A stretch of 64,000 nucleotides of DNA from Palsa-147 sp963771905 (GTDB taxonomy: Bacteria; Acidobacteriota; Terriglobia; Acidiferrales; UBA7541): positions 248,001 through 312,000 of the forward strand of contig CAVYVI010000014.1 of NCBI GenBank assembly GCA_963771905.1. The letters are read 5' to 3'. The notes under the pieces were generated by a model. It was not told the origin of the DNA, did not search any database, and saw nothing but the letters and a program-made list of their open reading frames with translations. The translations under genes were made by a program, and so were the position numbers. Below are positions 46,257 through 55,161 of the stretch, piece after piece (the first letter of the stretch is position 1; every line of letters starts with the position of its first letter).

Positions 46257-46420
46257 GGTTTCACCCATCAAAATCAGTTTGCCTGACGCGCCCACCGAAA
46301 TTTTCCGGACGCGCGTTCCCAATCAAACTTTTGATGCCAACGCGCGTCGCGGCGGCAGTCCTCTACCATCGATCCGTGTCGACACGTGTCAGTCCCGCCC
46401 CTAGGTAAGGGGTATCGAAA

Positions 46421-46450
46421 ATTGTATGTGCTGGAGCGAAAGCGGGTCAA
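46421..46450 (-). promoter_or_regulatory. Possible promoter of mltD
   Basis: On the minus strand TTGACC (46450-46445) and TACAAT (46426-46421) are 18 bases apart. They lie within the gap after the stop of the preceding PLP enzyme gene, about 165 bases before the mltD start. Confidence 0.45.
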
Positions 46451-46508
46451 TGGCCCGCGATCAAACCGGGGTGACTGAAAGAGGACACTGAAATAGGGCA
46501 GTCGCGTA

Positions 46509-47699
46509 CTACGCCAATGCTTGCCGGAGATCCTCGATGAGATCTTCCGGATCCTCGAGGCCGATCGAAACTCGAACCGTCCCCGGTCCAACCGAGGCCT
46601 TCCGAAGCTCTTCCATCGACATATTGTAGTGCGAGGTGTAGATCGGCAGGACCACCAGCGATTCCACCCCTCCGAGACTCGCCGCCAGAAGGAAAATTCG
46701 CACCCGGTCGCAGAATCGCCGCGCGGCGGGCAGTCCGTCCTTGAGGTCAAACGCCATCATCGCGCCGAACCGCCGCATCTGCTTTTTCGCCAGCGCATGA
46801 TCCGGATGAGAAGGCAACCCCGGGTAATGGACCCGCGCGACCTTGCGATGCTTCGAAAGCCATTTCGCGACGATCATCGCCGTCGCGCATTGTCGCTCGA
46901 CGCGCAGTTCCAGCGTCTTCATCCCACGCATCAGCAAAAACGCGGCCTCGGGGTCCATCGATCCACCGAGGTTAATGATGTTGTGCCGCACTTCGGCGAT
47001 CCATTTGCGGCTGCCTGCCACGGCGCCAGCGATCACGTCGGAGTGCCCGGCGAGATACTTCGTCGCGCTATGGCAGACCATGTCGAATCCCAACGCGATG
47101 GGCTTCTGGAGCACCGGGCTCGCGAACGTGTTGTCAATCATCGTCACCAGACCGTGCTTCTTGGCAAAGGCCATGGCTTTTTCAAGGTTGACCAGCCGCA
47201 GCGTCGGATTCGTCGGCGATTCCACATACAGCGCCTTTGTCTTCGACGTGACCAGCTCTTCGATCCCCGCCAGATCGGCTTCCACCATCTTCACGCCGAT
47301 TCCGAAGCGCGGGAACGTATCGCGCAGCAGACGATATGTGCCGCCGTACGTCTGCCGCGAGGCGATCAATTCATCGCCGCTCTCAACCGTCGCGAGCAGC
47401 GCGCTTGAAATCGCCGCCATTCCCGACGCCGCCACCACCGCATCTTCGGCTCCTTCAAGCGCCGCCAGCTTCTTTTCGACAACCGCCAGCGTCGGATTGC
47501 CGTAGCGCGTGTATATATACGCGGAGCTTTTGCCCTCGGCCCAGCGCTTCATCTCCGCCGTGTTCGCGAACGTGAAGTTAGCCGTGCGCGCGATCATTGG
47601 TCCAACGGGAGCGCCGATGCCGAATCTTTCTTCGCCGCAATGGATCGCGGTCGTGGCATCTTTCCAGGTCTTGGACGAGGTCTTGGCCGATTTTTTCAT
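46509..47699 (-). CDS. PLP-dependent trans-sulfuration enzyme (CGS/OAHS/MGL group)
   Basis: This 396-residue enzyme belongs to the Cys/Met metabolism fold-type I family. SATKYLAGHSDV carries the lysine that binds PLP; other blocks are YIYTRYGNPTLAVVEKKLAALEGAEDAVVAASGMAA and LYVESPTNPTLRLVNL, with SLGGVESLVVLPIYTSHYNM near the end. Members make cystathionine or homocysteine, or degrade methionine; the sequence does not decide which. ATG 47699 has GGGAGC three bases upstream. It is not next to other Met genes, and its 160-bp upstream region holds no riboswitch I recognise. Confidence 0.9.
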   Translation of the reverse strand: MKKSAKTSSKTWKDATTAIHCGEERFGIGAPVGPMIARTANFTFANTAEMKRWAEGKSSAYIYTRYGNPTLAVVEKKLAALEGAEDAVVAASGMAAISSALLATVESGDELIASRQTYGGTYRLLRDTFPRFGIGVKMVEADLAGIEELVTSKTKALYVESPTNPTLRLVNLEKAMAFAKKHGLVTMIDNTFASPVLQKPIALGFDMVCHSATKYLAGHSDVIAGAVAGSRKWIAEVRHNIINLGGSMDPEAAFLLMRGMKTLELRVERQCATAMIVAKWLSKHRKVARVHYPGLPSHPDHALAKKQMRRFGAMMAFDLKDGLPAARRFCDRVRIFLLAASLGGVESLVVLPIYTSHYNMSMEELRKASVGPGTVRVSIGLEDPEDLIEDLRQALA

Positions 47700-47862
47700 A
47701 AGCTCCCTTTTGTGGCGCACCGAGGATGTCCCGGCCCGCACTGCGGCACAAGCGCCAATTTGTACGGTTTGCGGCTGGGTATGCCCGCGCGGTCGCCCCG
47801 TTCGGCCATCGCTCGGGCCGCCGGTCAGCCAATCGCTGGGCGGGTAGGGAAGTCTTCTCAGA

Positions 47863-50847
47863 CTATTTCAGCGCGTCGACTTCTGCTTTGGCCGCATGGA
47901 AGACAGGGATATCGGGGTCGGCGTCCTTCCACGGTGTGAGGAACTCCTGGTATGCGGCTCGGGCCTTCGCGCGCGCAGCATCGGCGCCGCCTGTCGAGGA
48001 TTTGGCTTCCAGAGCGTCGGCGCGGGCAAGTCCGAGGTGCGCGAGAACGCCGACCGCGCTGTTGAGCGCCAGGCTGCGGTGATCGAGGATCTTCTGAAAC
48101 TCGGTCGCCGCTTCGGGACCACGAGATTCCGCCCGATACGTTTCTCCTCGCAGATACACCGCATTCAGAGTCAAGAAGGATGGCGTATCAGAGAAAACGG
48201 CAAATTCGAGCGGACGCACCGCCTCGAGCTGCTCGAGGGCTTTCTCCGCCTCTCCGGCGTTGAGAGCCAACTGCGCGTTGATGGCAGGCAGCCAGTAGGA
48301 TTGGACAAGCGTGTCGGACGGAAATCTCTTGCCGAGGTCTTGCGCAACAGACCGGGCCCGAGCCGTATCGCCAGCCAGCGCAAGGACGAATCCCGCCAGA
48401 GATTCGGAGTCATGACTGCCCGGCCCGAGAGCGAGAGCCGCCTCGGCTTGCTTCTTCGCTTCAGCCGAATTTCCGAAAAGCGCCTCTCGATTCGCACCGT
48501 AGGCTTGCCATAGCGCGGCTGCTTCCTTATTGTCCGTTTGCACTGCCGCGGCCACCGCGCGCTGCGTGAGTTCCCGGGCGTTCTTCAATCGGCCGTAGTA
48601 GGCCTCGGTGTCCGCTTCGCTGGCGAGCATTTCGTGTTTGAAATCGGAGTGGATGTCGAACCAGGCAACTTGCTCCGCCATCTCCTTGGTATTGTTCTTC
48701 AAGAAGGCGATATCGTAGGAATAGATGTGAAGCGGGTCGTCGTCCAAATTTCGCGCCAACGCACTCTGGATCTCCGTGCGCGCTTCATCGATACGCCCCA
48801 GGGCGATGTAACTCTCGGCCACATTATCGATGGCAATGACGTCCGCGGGGTCCAGCCGTTTACTTTCGAGAGACGCATCCAGCGCCTTCTGATAGTCACC
48901 GAGCGCGAGATACCCGCTGCCGAGGTCGAGGAAGGCGACGGGGTCCCGTGGGAAACTCTCCGTCCACTCCCGGAATGTCGCCACCGCTTTCGGCAAGTCG
49001 CCAGTCGTAGAATCGTAGTAGAGGGCGGAGATATGCAGCTTCTCGCGCTCGCTCGCATGCTCGCGGAGTTCGAAGGCCTTGGTCAAATACTCGTTCGCTC
49101 GTACGGGCTGGCCCATATTGCTGTACATGACGCCGACGCTCATGTAGGCGCTCGCAAAATTCGGATCGAGCTCCGACGCGCGTTGAAAGTACGGCAGCCC
49201 CGCCACCGATCCTTTTTCGCTGCTGGTCTTGATTGCCAGGCTGAAAGCCTTCAGGGCCTCAAGTGACGACGTTGTCGCTTGATCGAGCGGCACGTCGAAC
49301 TTCCGGACTGACGCGAGCGACTCGCCGAGCTCGCCGCGCAACCTCGACGCCGCATCCCCCAGCGCATCCAGAACCTTTTCCTTTCCCGCAGCCGTCGCCT
49401 GTTCCTGCGCCAGCGTCTCCCCGTTGTCGCAGTTCACCGCCGTCAGCCCGATCACGTACTGGCTCCCGAGGCCGGCGATCGATCCCGCGATGTAGGCCTT
49501 GCTTCCCGCGCGCTCACATACTTCGCGCGCCACCTCCGGCGTCAGCGGCGTATTCGCCGACCGTGTCATCAAAGCCAGCATTGTTCCGACTTTTTCATCG
49601 GAAAGCACGTTCAGAAACGGCGATTGCCGCAGCGAGACCGAAAGCGCCTGCTTCAGCGCGTCGTCAAATACCGGATCGCCCGTCGAGTTCGCAAAATCAC
49701 CGATTACCACGGAATCCCGATCCGTCAGCACTGCCGCATGATTTCGGCCCCTGAGCCACCAGACGCCGATTGCAATCGCCACAAGAACGGCCGCAGCAAT
49801 CGCTGTCGTTGCCATTCTTCGGCGCGCGTCTCGTTTTCCGCCCTCAAAGGGAGCATTCGCAGCCGCCGATTTTCCTTTTGGCTCGCCCGGCGCTGCCATC
49901 GACGCGACGCCCGTCCCCACCACGGCGGAACTGGCAGATTCCGCTACGACCCGGCTCGAATCCGTGTCGCGCTTCAGTCGCTGCAAGTCTGCCCGCAGAT
50001 CAGAGGCGTGCTGGTAGCGCAAGGCGGGGTCTTTCTCGAGTGCCTTATTGATGATCTCTTCGAGTTTAGGCGGGACCTTCGCATTCAATCGCACCGGCGC
50101 CACGGGCGCACGATTCAGGATGGCGTCGAATATTTCAGCCGAAGTATTTCCGGGAAACGCCATCTGTCCAGTCGTCATTTCGTAGAACACAACGCCGAAG
50201 CTGAACAAATCCGATCGTGCGTCGAGTGCCCGGCCTCGCGCCTGCTCGGGCGACATGTACGCGACGGTTCCGAGCGCTGTGCCGGGGCTCGTGAGATCCA
50301 GTTCGCTCACCAACTGGCGGTCCTCCGTCGTGATCGGGTCGAGCGAAGCGTTCGGCGTCTCGAACGTCTTCGCCAAGCCGAAATCGAGCACTTTCGCCTG
50401 CTGGCGCGCCGTCACAAATATATTTGCCGGTTTGATGTCCCGGTGAATGATGCCCTTGGAATGCGCGGCATCGAGCGCGTCGGCGATTTGGATCGCAACG
50501 TTCAGCGCCACATCCAGAGGAATCGGCTTTCCCGAAATGCGATGCTTGAGCGTCTCACCTTCAAGGAACTCCATCGCGATTACAGGCTGCCCGTCTGTTT
50601 CCGCGATTTCGTAAATTGTGCAGATGTTCGGATGATTCAATGCGGAGGCAGCGCGCGCTTCGCGCCGGAATCGCTCGAGCGCGGTGGAATCCCGCGTGAC
50701 GTCAGCGGGCAATAACTTCAGCGCGACGAAGCGGCCGAGGCTGATGTCCTCGGCCTTGTAGACGACACCCATTCCTCCACCGCCGAGTTTCTCGACGATT
50801 CGGAAATGGGAAATGATCTGGCCGGAAGCGCGTTCGGATTCAGGCAT
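47863..50847 (-). CDS. Ser/Thr protein kinase with C-terminal TPR repeats
   Basis: This 994-residue protein has a Hanks-type kinase domain at about residues 15-280: GGGGMGVVYKAED (P-loop), VALKLLPA (Lys), HRDIKPANIF (catalytic loop), DFGLAKTF and GTVAYMSPEQARGRALD (activation segment). A linker leads to one membrane helix (TTAIAAAVLVAIAIGVWWLR, about 350-375), then a domain resembling TolB-like FlhE/GUN repeats and many TPRs (for example FASAYMSVGVMYSNMGQPVRANEYLTKA) to the end. It probably signals across the membrane with the TPRs outside. Similar kinases are expanded in Acidobacteriota. Confidence 0.92.
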   Translation of the reverse strand: MPESERASGQIISHFRIVEKLGGGGMGVVYKAEDISLGRFVALKLLPADVTRDSTALERFRREARAASALNHPNICTIYEIAETDGQPVIAMEFLEGETLKHRISGKPIPLDVALNVAIQIADALDAAHSKGIIHRDIKPANIFVTARQQAKVLDFGLAKTFETPNASLDPITTEDRQLVSELDLTSPGTALGTVAYMSPEQARGRALDARSDLFSFGVVFYEMTTGQMAFPGNTSAEIFDAILNRAPVAPVRLNAKVPPKLEEIINKALEKDPALRYQHASDLRADLQRLKRDTDSSRVVAESASSAVVGTGVASMAAPGEPKGKSAAANAPFEGGKRDARRRMATTAIAAAVLVAIAIGVWWLRGRNHAAVLTDRDSVVIGDFANSTGDPVFDDALKQALSVSLRQSPFLNVLSDEKVGTMLALMTRSANTPLTPEVAREVCERAGSKAYIAGSIAGLGSQYVIGLTAVNCDNGETLAQEQATAAGKEKVLDALGDAASRLRGELGESLASVRKFDVPLDQATTSSLEALKAFSLAIKTSSEKGSVAGLPYFQRASELDPNFASAYMSVGVMYSNMGQPVRANEYLTKAFELREHASEREKLHISALYYDSTTGDLPKAVATFREWTESFPRDPVAFLDLGSGYLALGDYQKALDASLESKRLDPADVIAIDNVAESYIALGRIDEARTEIQSALARNLDDDPLHIYSYDIAFLKNNTKEMAEQVAWFDIHSDFKHEMLASEADTEAYYGRLKNARELTQRAVAAAVQTDNKEAAALWQAYGANREALFGNSAEAKKQAEAALALGPGSHDSESLAGFVLALAGDTARARSVAQDLGKRFPSDTLVQSYWLPAINAQLALNAGEAEKALEQLEAVRPLEFAVFSDTPSFLTLNAVYLRGETYRAESRGPEAATEFQKILDHRSLALNSAVGVLAHLGLARADALEAKSSTGGADAARAKARAAYQEFLTPWKDADPDIPVFHAAKAEVDALK

Positions 50848-51022
50848 GGACGCGCTATGTTAGGTTGCGTTCGACAGCAAGTCAACGCGGCTTCGTGCTT
50901 GCGGTCGGAAACGGTTGGAAACTACTTCGTCCCGCCCCCGCCGTGGCTTCATGCGATGCAAATGCGGATGCCCGTTCGTCGTGCAGGCCGCAAATCTCGC
51001 GCGTCTAACGGTGCAAATCGCT

Positions 51023-53152
51023 TTACGCCGAAACGGCCTCGCCTTCTTCCTCGTGGTGCGGCTTGTGCGCGGCGATCACTTTCTCCGCCAGCTCAGCCGG
51101 CACAAAATCGTAGTGCGAAAACTCCATCGAATAGCTTCCGCGGCCCTGCGTCATCGAGATCAATTCATTCGCGTAGCTCAGCATCTCGGCGAACGGCACC
51201 TGCGCCTTGATGATCACATTTTGCCCGCGCGCCTCACTTCCGCTGATTTTCCCGCGCCGCCCGCTCAAATGGCCCATCAGGTCGCCTGAATACTGATCCG
51301 GCGCGTACACCTCCACCTTCATGATCGGCTCGAGCAGTGCCGGCCGTGCCTGCTTCATCCCTTCCTTGAACGCCAGCGACCCGGCAATCTTGAACGCCAT
51401 ATCCGATGAGTCCACGTCGTGATATTTCCCGTCGTAGAGGATCGCCCGGAAATCCACCACCGGAAATCCCGCCAGAAATCCGCGCTCGGCGGAATCGCGG
51501 ATTCCTTTCTCCACCGACGCTATCCAATTCTTCGGAATCGCCCCGCCGAAAACATCGTCCACGAATTCCACGCCCGACCCGCGCGGCAGCGGTTCCAACT
51601 TGACGCGCGCGACACCGAACTGACCGTGCCCGCCTGTCTGCTTCTTGTGCTTGCCTTCGGCGTCGGCCTTCGCGCGAATCGTCTCCCGGTAAGCCACCTT
51701 CGGCGGATGCAGCGTCAGTTCGACGTGATACCGCTTCCGTAATTTCGCCACGACCACTTCGATGTGCTGCTGACCCGATCCGGAAAGCAGAAATTCCTTC
51801 GTTTGCGGGTCGCGGCTGAACCGCAGCGCGAGATCTTCCTCCAGAATCTTGTGAATCGCGACGCCGATGCGGTCTTCGTCGGCGCGAGTCTTCGGCTCGA
51901 TGGCAAACGTGATTGAAGGCTCCGGAATGCGCGCGTGCGGATAATAAATCGCCGCGTTCTTGTCGCCCAGCGTGTCGCTCGTGGTCGTCTCTTTCAGCTT
52001 CGCCACCGCGCCAAGATCCCCCGCGTGCAGCTCCGGAACATCCAGCGCCGTTTTTCCCTGCATCGCGTGAATGTGCTGCAGCCGTTCCTGCGTACTCCGG
52101 TTGAAATTCGAAAGCGTCGCATCATTCTTGAGCACGCCCGACATCACCTTGAAATACGTGATGCGTCCGGCAAAAGGATCGGCCAGCGTCTTGAACACGA
52201 AAATCGAGCATGGCTCCGATGTTGCGATTTTCCGATCGATGGCCTCGCCCTTGAGGTCCGCCGACTTGTTCCCGCTCGCGGTCTTGCGCGCGTCCGGCGC
52301 AGGAAACATTTCGGCGATGAAGTTCAGAATCGCATCGCTGCCGATGTTGTGCAGCGCTGAGCTCATCAGCACGGGGAATATCCGCTTGGCCTCGACGGCT
52401 TCCCGGAGCCCTTTTTTCAGATCTTCCACCGGCAGCGTGCCCTGATCGAAAAATTCCTGCATCAACTCGTCGTCGATTTCCGCCACGAGCTCCACGAGCT
52501 TCTCGTGCGCGGCCTTGGCTTCCTCGGCCAGCTCCGCCGGAATCTCGCCGATTTTCGCCTTGCCGTCCCCGTCGGGCGTGTACGTCAATGCCTGCATGGC
52601 AATCAGATCCACAACGCCCCGGAATCCTTTCTCCTGTCCGATCGGCATCTGAATCGGCACCGCGCCGCGACCGAACACCTGTTCGAGCGAATGCATCGCG
52701 CGCTCGAAGCTGGCCAGTTCGCGGTCCATCCAATTGATCACGAACGCGCGCGGGAGATCGTACTCGGTGGCGAAGTCCCAGACTTTTTCGGTGATCACCT
52801 GGCAGCCAGCCGCCGCGTCCACGAGGATCAGCGCGGCATCCACGCCAATCAGCGAAGCTTTCGTTTCGTTCACAAAAGTGCTGTAACCGGGCGTATCGAG
52901 GAAATTAATCTTGAGCTTTTCGGATTGCGATGGCGGGGCCCATTCGGCGAAGGCGAGGCTGCTCTGAATCGATATCTTTCTGGCGATTTCTTCTTCGTCC
53001 CAATCTGTCACCGTCGACCCCTCGGTCACCTTGCCGAGACGAGGTGTCATTCCCGCAGTGAACAGCAGCGACGATACGAGCTGCGTCTTCCCCGTATCGC
53101 CGTGGCCTACAATGCCAACATTACGAATCGCACCTGTCGTGTAAGTTTTCAT
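51023..53152 (-). CDS. Elongation factor G paralogue with altered G3 motif
   Basis: This 709-residue translational GTPase has the full EF-G layout: G domain (GHGDTGKTQL, NWMDRE), domain II (CSIFVFKTLADPFAGRITYFKVMSG), III, IV and V (LMGHLSGRRGKISG, EMLSYANELISMTQGRGSYSMEF). The G3 box is LDTPGYSTF, with Tyr in place of the catalytic His of DTPGH; G4 is NWMDRE, not NKMD. Such EF-G2-like proteins are often non-essential or specialised (ribosome recycling or stress). Expect GTP binding; the rate of hydrolysis may differ. ATG 53152 follows GGTTAACC. Confidence 0.92.
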   Translation of the reverse strand: MKTYTTGAIRNVGIVGHGDTGKTQLVSSLLFTAGMTPRLGKVTEGSTVTDWDEEEIARKISIQSSLAFAEWAPPSQSEKLKINFLDTPGYSTFVNETKASLIGVDAALILVDAAAGCQVITEKVWDFATEYDLPRAFVINWMDRELASFERAMHSLEQVFGRGAVPIQMPIGQEKGFRGVVDLIAMQALTYTPDGDGKAKIGEIPAELAEEAKAAHEKLVELVAEIDDELMQEFFDQGTLPVEDLKKGLREAVEAKRIFPVLMSSALHNIGSDAILNFIAEMFPAPDARKTASGNKSADLKGEAIDRKIATSEPCSIFVFKTLADPFAGRITYFKVMSGVLKNDATLSNFNRSTQERLQHIHAMQGKTALDVPELHAGDLGAVAKLKETTTSDTLGDKNAAIYYPHARIPEPSITFAIEPKTRADEDRIGVAIHKILEEDLALRFSRDPQTKEFLLSGSGQQHIEVVVAKLRKRYHVELTLHPPKVAYRETIRAKADAEGKHKKQTGGHGQFGVARVKLEPLPRGSGVEFVDDVFGGAIPKNWIASVEKGIRDSAERGFLAGFPVVDFRAILYDGKYHDVDSSDMAFKIAGSLAFKEGMKQARPALLEPIMKVEVYAPDQYSGDLMGHLSGRRGKISGSEARGQNVIIKAQVPFAEMLSYANELISMTQGRGSYSMEFSHYDFVPAELAEKVIAAHKPHHEEEGEAVSA

Positions 53153-53477
53153 GGTTAACCTCGGACCGATTCAATTGATCGGCTAAACTCGGAAGGGGCA
53201 GAGATTTCGCAAAAACAAGATTCCTTCTGCGAGAGCACAATTCCGTGGAACGAGGATGCTCCGCCGCAATTGCTTGCAGGTCTTTCATGGGCATATTTGC
53301 CCCTGGGAAGCGGGATGCTAGCACAGCGTCAACGCGCGTTCAATCTTCGGATAAATCGCTCCGCATAAACCGCGCGGCTACAATGCCTTACGTATTTCCG
53401 TCGCCCGCTGAGTCTCCATTTCAAATTCCCGCGGCATCGGCGATCATCGGCAAATCCGCAGCGAAGAGGAAACGAGC
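53153..53477. other. Intergenic stretch before the cupin gene
   Basis: This 325-bp stretch holds no gene. A TACAAT at 53379-53384 is a -10 candidate for the cupin gene but lacks a good -35. An imperfect symmetric CCGATTCAATTGATCGG lies at 53168-53184 upstream of the EF-G paralogue. Confidence 0.4.
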
Positions 53478-53981
53478 ATGCATGACGCAAAATATTGGAT
53501 CGATCGCCTGAGCTTAATCGGGCATCCCGAAGGCGGCTACTACCACTCGACCTACAAATCCGACGTGATACTCCCGCCCGGCGCGCTCCCGCCGCGATTC
53601 AACGGCGCGCGACCCGCTGCGACATCCATTTATTTCTTGCTCGATGCAGAAGATTTCTCGGCGTTGCATCGCCTTCACTCCGACGAGTTGTGGCACTTCT
53701 ACGCGGGCAGCGCCCTCGTGGTTCACATAATTGAGTCGAACGGCCGGTATTCCGAAATCGTGCTTGGGAGCGAACCCGAGTCCGGCGAGGCGTTCCAAGG
53801 CGTCGTCAAAGCGGGCTGTTGGTTCGGCGCTAGCTTGAAAGATCGCAAGTCCTTCGCGCTGGTAGGTTGCGATGTCGCGCCCGGCTTCGATTTCGCGGAT
53901 TTCGAGCTAGCAAAGCGTGCCGACTTAATCTGCCTGCTTCCCCAGCATCGCGCCGTGATCGAAGCCCTCACTCGCGGTTGA
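53478..53981 (+). CDS. DUF985 cupin protein
   Basis: This 167-residue protein has the DUF985 start WIDRLSLIGHPEGGYYHSTYKS and cupin strands TSIYFLLDAEDFSALHRLHSDELWHFYAGSAL, where His residues may bind metal, then VVKAGCWFGASL and LVGCDVAPGFDFADFEL. Members form small beta barrels of unknown role, sometimes linked to sugar or phosphonate chemistry. GAGG lies eight bases before ATG 53478. It stands alone. Confidence 0.85.
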   Translation: MHDAKYWIDRLSLIGHPEGGYYHSTYKSDVILPPGALPPRFNGARPAATSIYFLLDAEDFSALHRLHSDELWHFYAGSALVVHIIESNGRYSEIVLGSEPESGEAFQGVVKAGCWFGASLKDRKSFALVGCDVAPGFDFADFELAKRADLICLLPQHRAVIEALTRG

Positions 53982-53986
53982 ACCCG

Positions 53987-54026
53987 CCGTCACGGAGCTT
54001 TAACCGGACTGTAACGAAGCTGTAAC
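53987..54026 (+). promoter_or_regulatory. Pho-box-like array of four 11-bp direct repeats
   Basis: CCGTCAC (53987), CTTTAAC (53998), CTGTAAC (54009) and CTGTAAC (54020) recur at exactly 11-base spacing with four-base gaps. PhoB/OmpR-type response regulators bind tandem 11-bp half-sites with core CTGTCAC/CTGTAAC. The array ends 37 bases before the STAS gene, and a GATAAT (54049-54054) could be the -10. A DNA-binding test is needed to name the regulator. Confidence 0.55.
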
Positions 54027-54063
54027 CCGTGAGACGCCGCCGATTGCGGATAATCGAGCGCCT

Positions 54064-54411
54064 ATGAACGCTCCCCGGCTTACTTTAACGCGCGGCGACG
54101 CATCGTCCGCAGGGCCCGAGGTGCTCACCCTGATCGGACCGCTCGTCATGGCTACAACCGCGACTTTCCAGGAATGGTTGCGATCGGAAACGGCGGGTTC
54201 GGTCATCCTCGACTTCAACGAAGTGCCGTTCATTGACTCAGCAGGCCTCGGCGCGATGATCTCGATCTTCCTCCACTACAAGCGCAACAGTCGCAAACTC
54301 GCACTCGTTGGAGTGAATGAGAAATGCCACGCGCTCTTCCGGATGACCAACGTCGAAAGTTTATTTCCCAATTTCGCGACTGTCGACGACGCCCGCAAAT
54401 CTTTTGGGTGA
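54064..54411 (+). CDS. STAS-domain anti-sigma-factor antagonist-like protein
   Basis: This 115-residue protein is a single STAS domain: VLTLIGPLVMATTATFQEWL, SVILDFNEVPFIDSAGLGAMISIF (with the DSAGLG motif and the Ser that is phosphorylated in SpoIIAA-like proteins) and VNEKCHALFRMTNVESLF. It could switch an anti-sigma factor or kinase by phosphorylation, but no partner kinase or phosphatase lies nearby. An array of 11-bp repeats lies upstream. It converges with msrB 19 bases away. Confidence 0.9.
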   Translation: MNAPRLTLTRGDASSAGPEVLTLIGPLVMATTATFQEWLRSETAGSVILDFNEVPFIDSAGLGAMISIFLHYKRNSRKLALVGVNEKCHALFRMTNVESLFPNFATVDDARKSFG

Positions 54412-54430
54412 AGTTTGCGCGCTGCGTCTC

Positions 54431-55027
54431 TTATGTCTTCGCAGGAACAAATCGCATCGCAGCCGCGTTCATGCAAAAGCGCAGTCCCGTCGGCTGTGGA
54501 CCATCATCGAAGACATGACCAAGATGCGCGTCGCACAGCGTGCAGATCACTTCCGTACGCTCGATTCCGAGGCTATCGTCGCTGCGTTGCGTGACATTTT
54601 CCTTCGCGATTGGCGCCCAGAAGCTCGGCCACCCCGTCTCGGAATCATATTTCGTGTCGGAGCTGTAGAGCGCGTTGGCGCAACACACGCACCGGTAAAT
54701 TCCCTTGTCGTGCCGGTTGTAACCTTCGCCGGTGAACGCCATTTCCGTGTCCGCGCGCCGCGCGATGTCGTATTGATTCGGCGTGAGAATCTTGCGCCAT
54801 TCGGCATCGCTCTTCCCGACTTTCGCAGCGGTTACGGCACCGAGCCGTTTGCCCGTATCGTCAAACTGAACGATCGTCACGGTTCCTGGCTTCGCATTCT
54901 TGTCCGTCGAAGGTGAAGAGATCGGCCCCGCTCCCGTCGCGAGCCCGAGCCGCCCACCGTATCGCCACGCGATCGCTGAAATTCCCGCAAACGCCGCCGC
55001 TCCAAAAATAAACTCCCGTCGAATCAT
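54431..55027 (-). CDS. msrB: Tat-exported peptide-methionine (R)-S-oxide reductase
   Basis: This 198-residue protein starts MIRREFIFGAAAFAGISAIAW, a twin-arginine signal, so it is likely periplasmic. The MsrB domain follows: NQYDIARRADTEMAFTGEGY, CVCC and CTLC zinc pairs, WPSFWAPI, and the catalytic Cys in GLRFCMNAAAMRF. It repairs oxidised methionine outside the cytoplasm. The reading frame extends to 55660 but that part does not look like protein; ATG 55027 has AAGGAA upstream. Convergent with STAS. Confidence 0.93.
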   Translation of the reverse strand: MIRREFIFGAAAFAGISAIAWRYGGRLGLATGAGPISSPSTDKNAKPGTVTIVQFDDTGKRLGAVTAAKVGKSDAEWRKILTPNQYDIARRADTEMAFTGEGYNRHDKGIYRCVCCANALYSSDTKYDSETGWPSFWAPIAKENVTQRSDDSLGIERTEVICTLCDAHLGHVFDDGPQPTGLRFCMNAAAMRFVPAKT

Positions 55028-55161
55028 CGTTTGAATTTCCTTCTCGCGAGCTGCCCTCTCGCTCCCATCGTCTGCGGCCGCCACCACAGTCTTGGGTGCG
55101 CTCGGGTCCGTTGGACGCGCCAATCCGCCAAATGTTACGCCGCGACGATCGCTCGCGCCGA

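Noticed and set aside
47700..47862. SAM-type riboswitch before the PLP trans-sulfuration gene
   Set aside because: The minus-strand leader was read for SAM-I, SAM-II and SAH cores; none of the conserved blocks are present.
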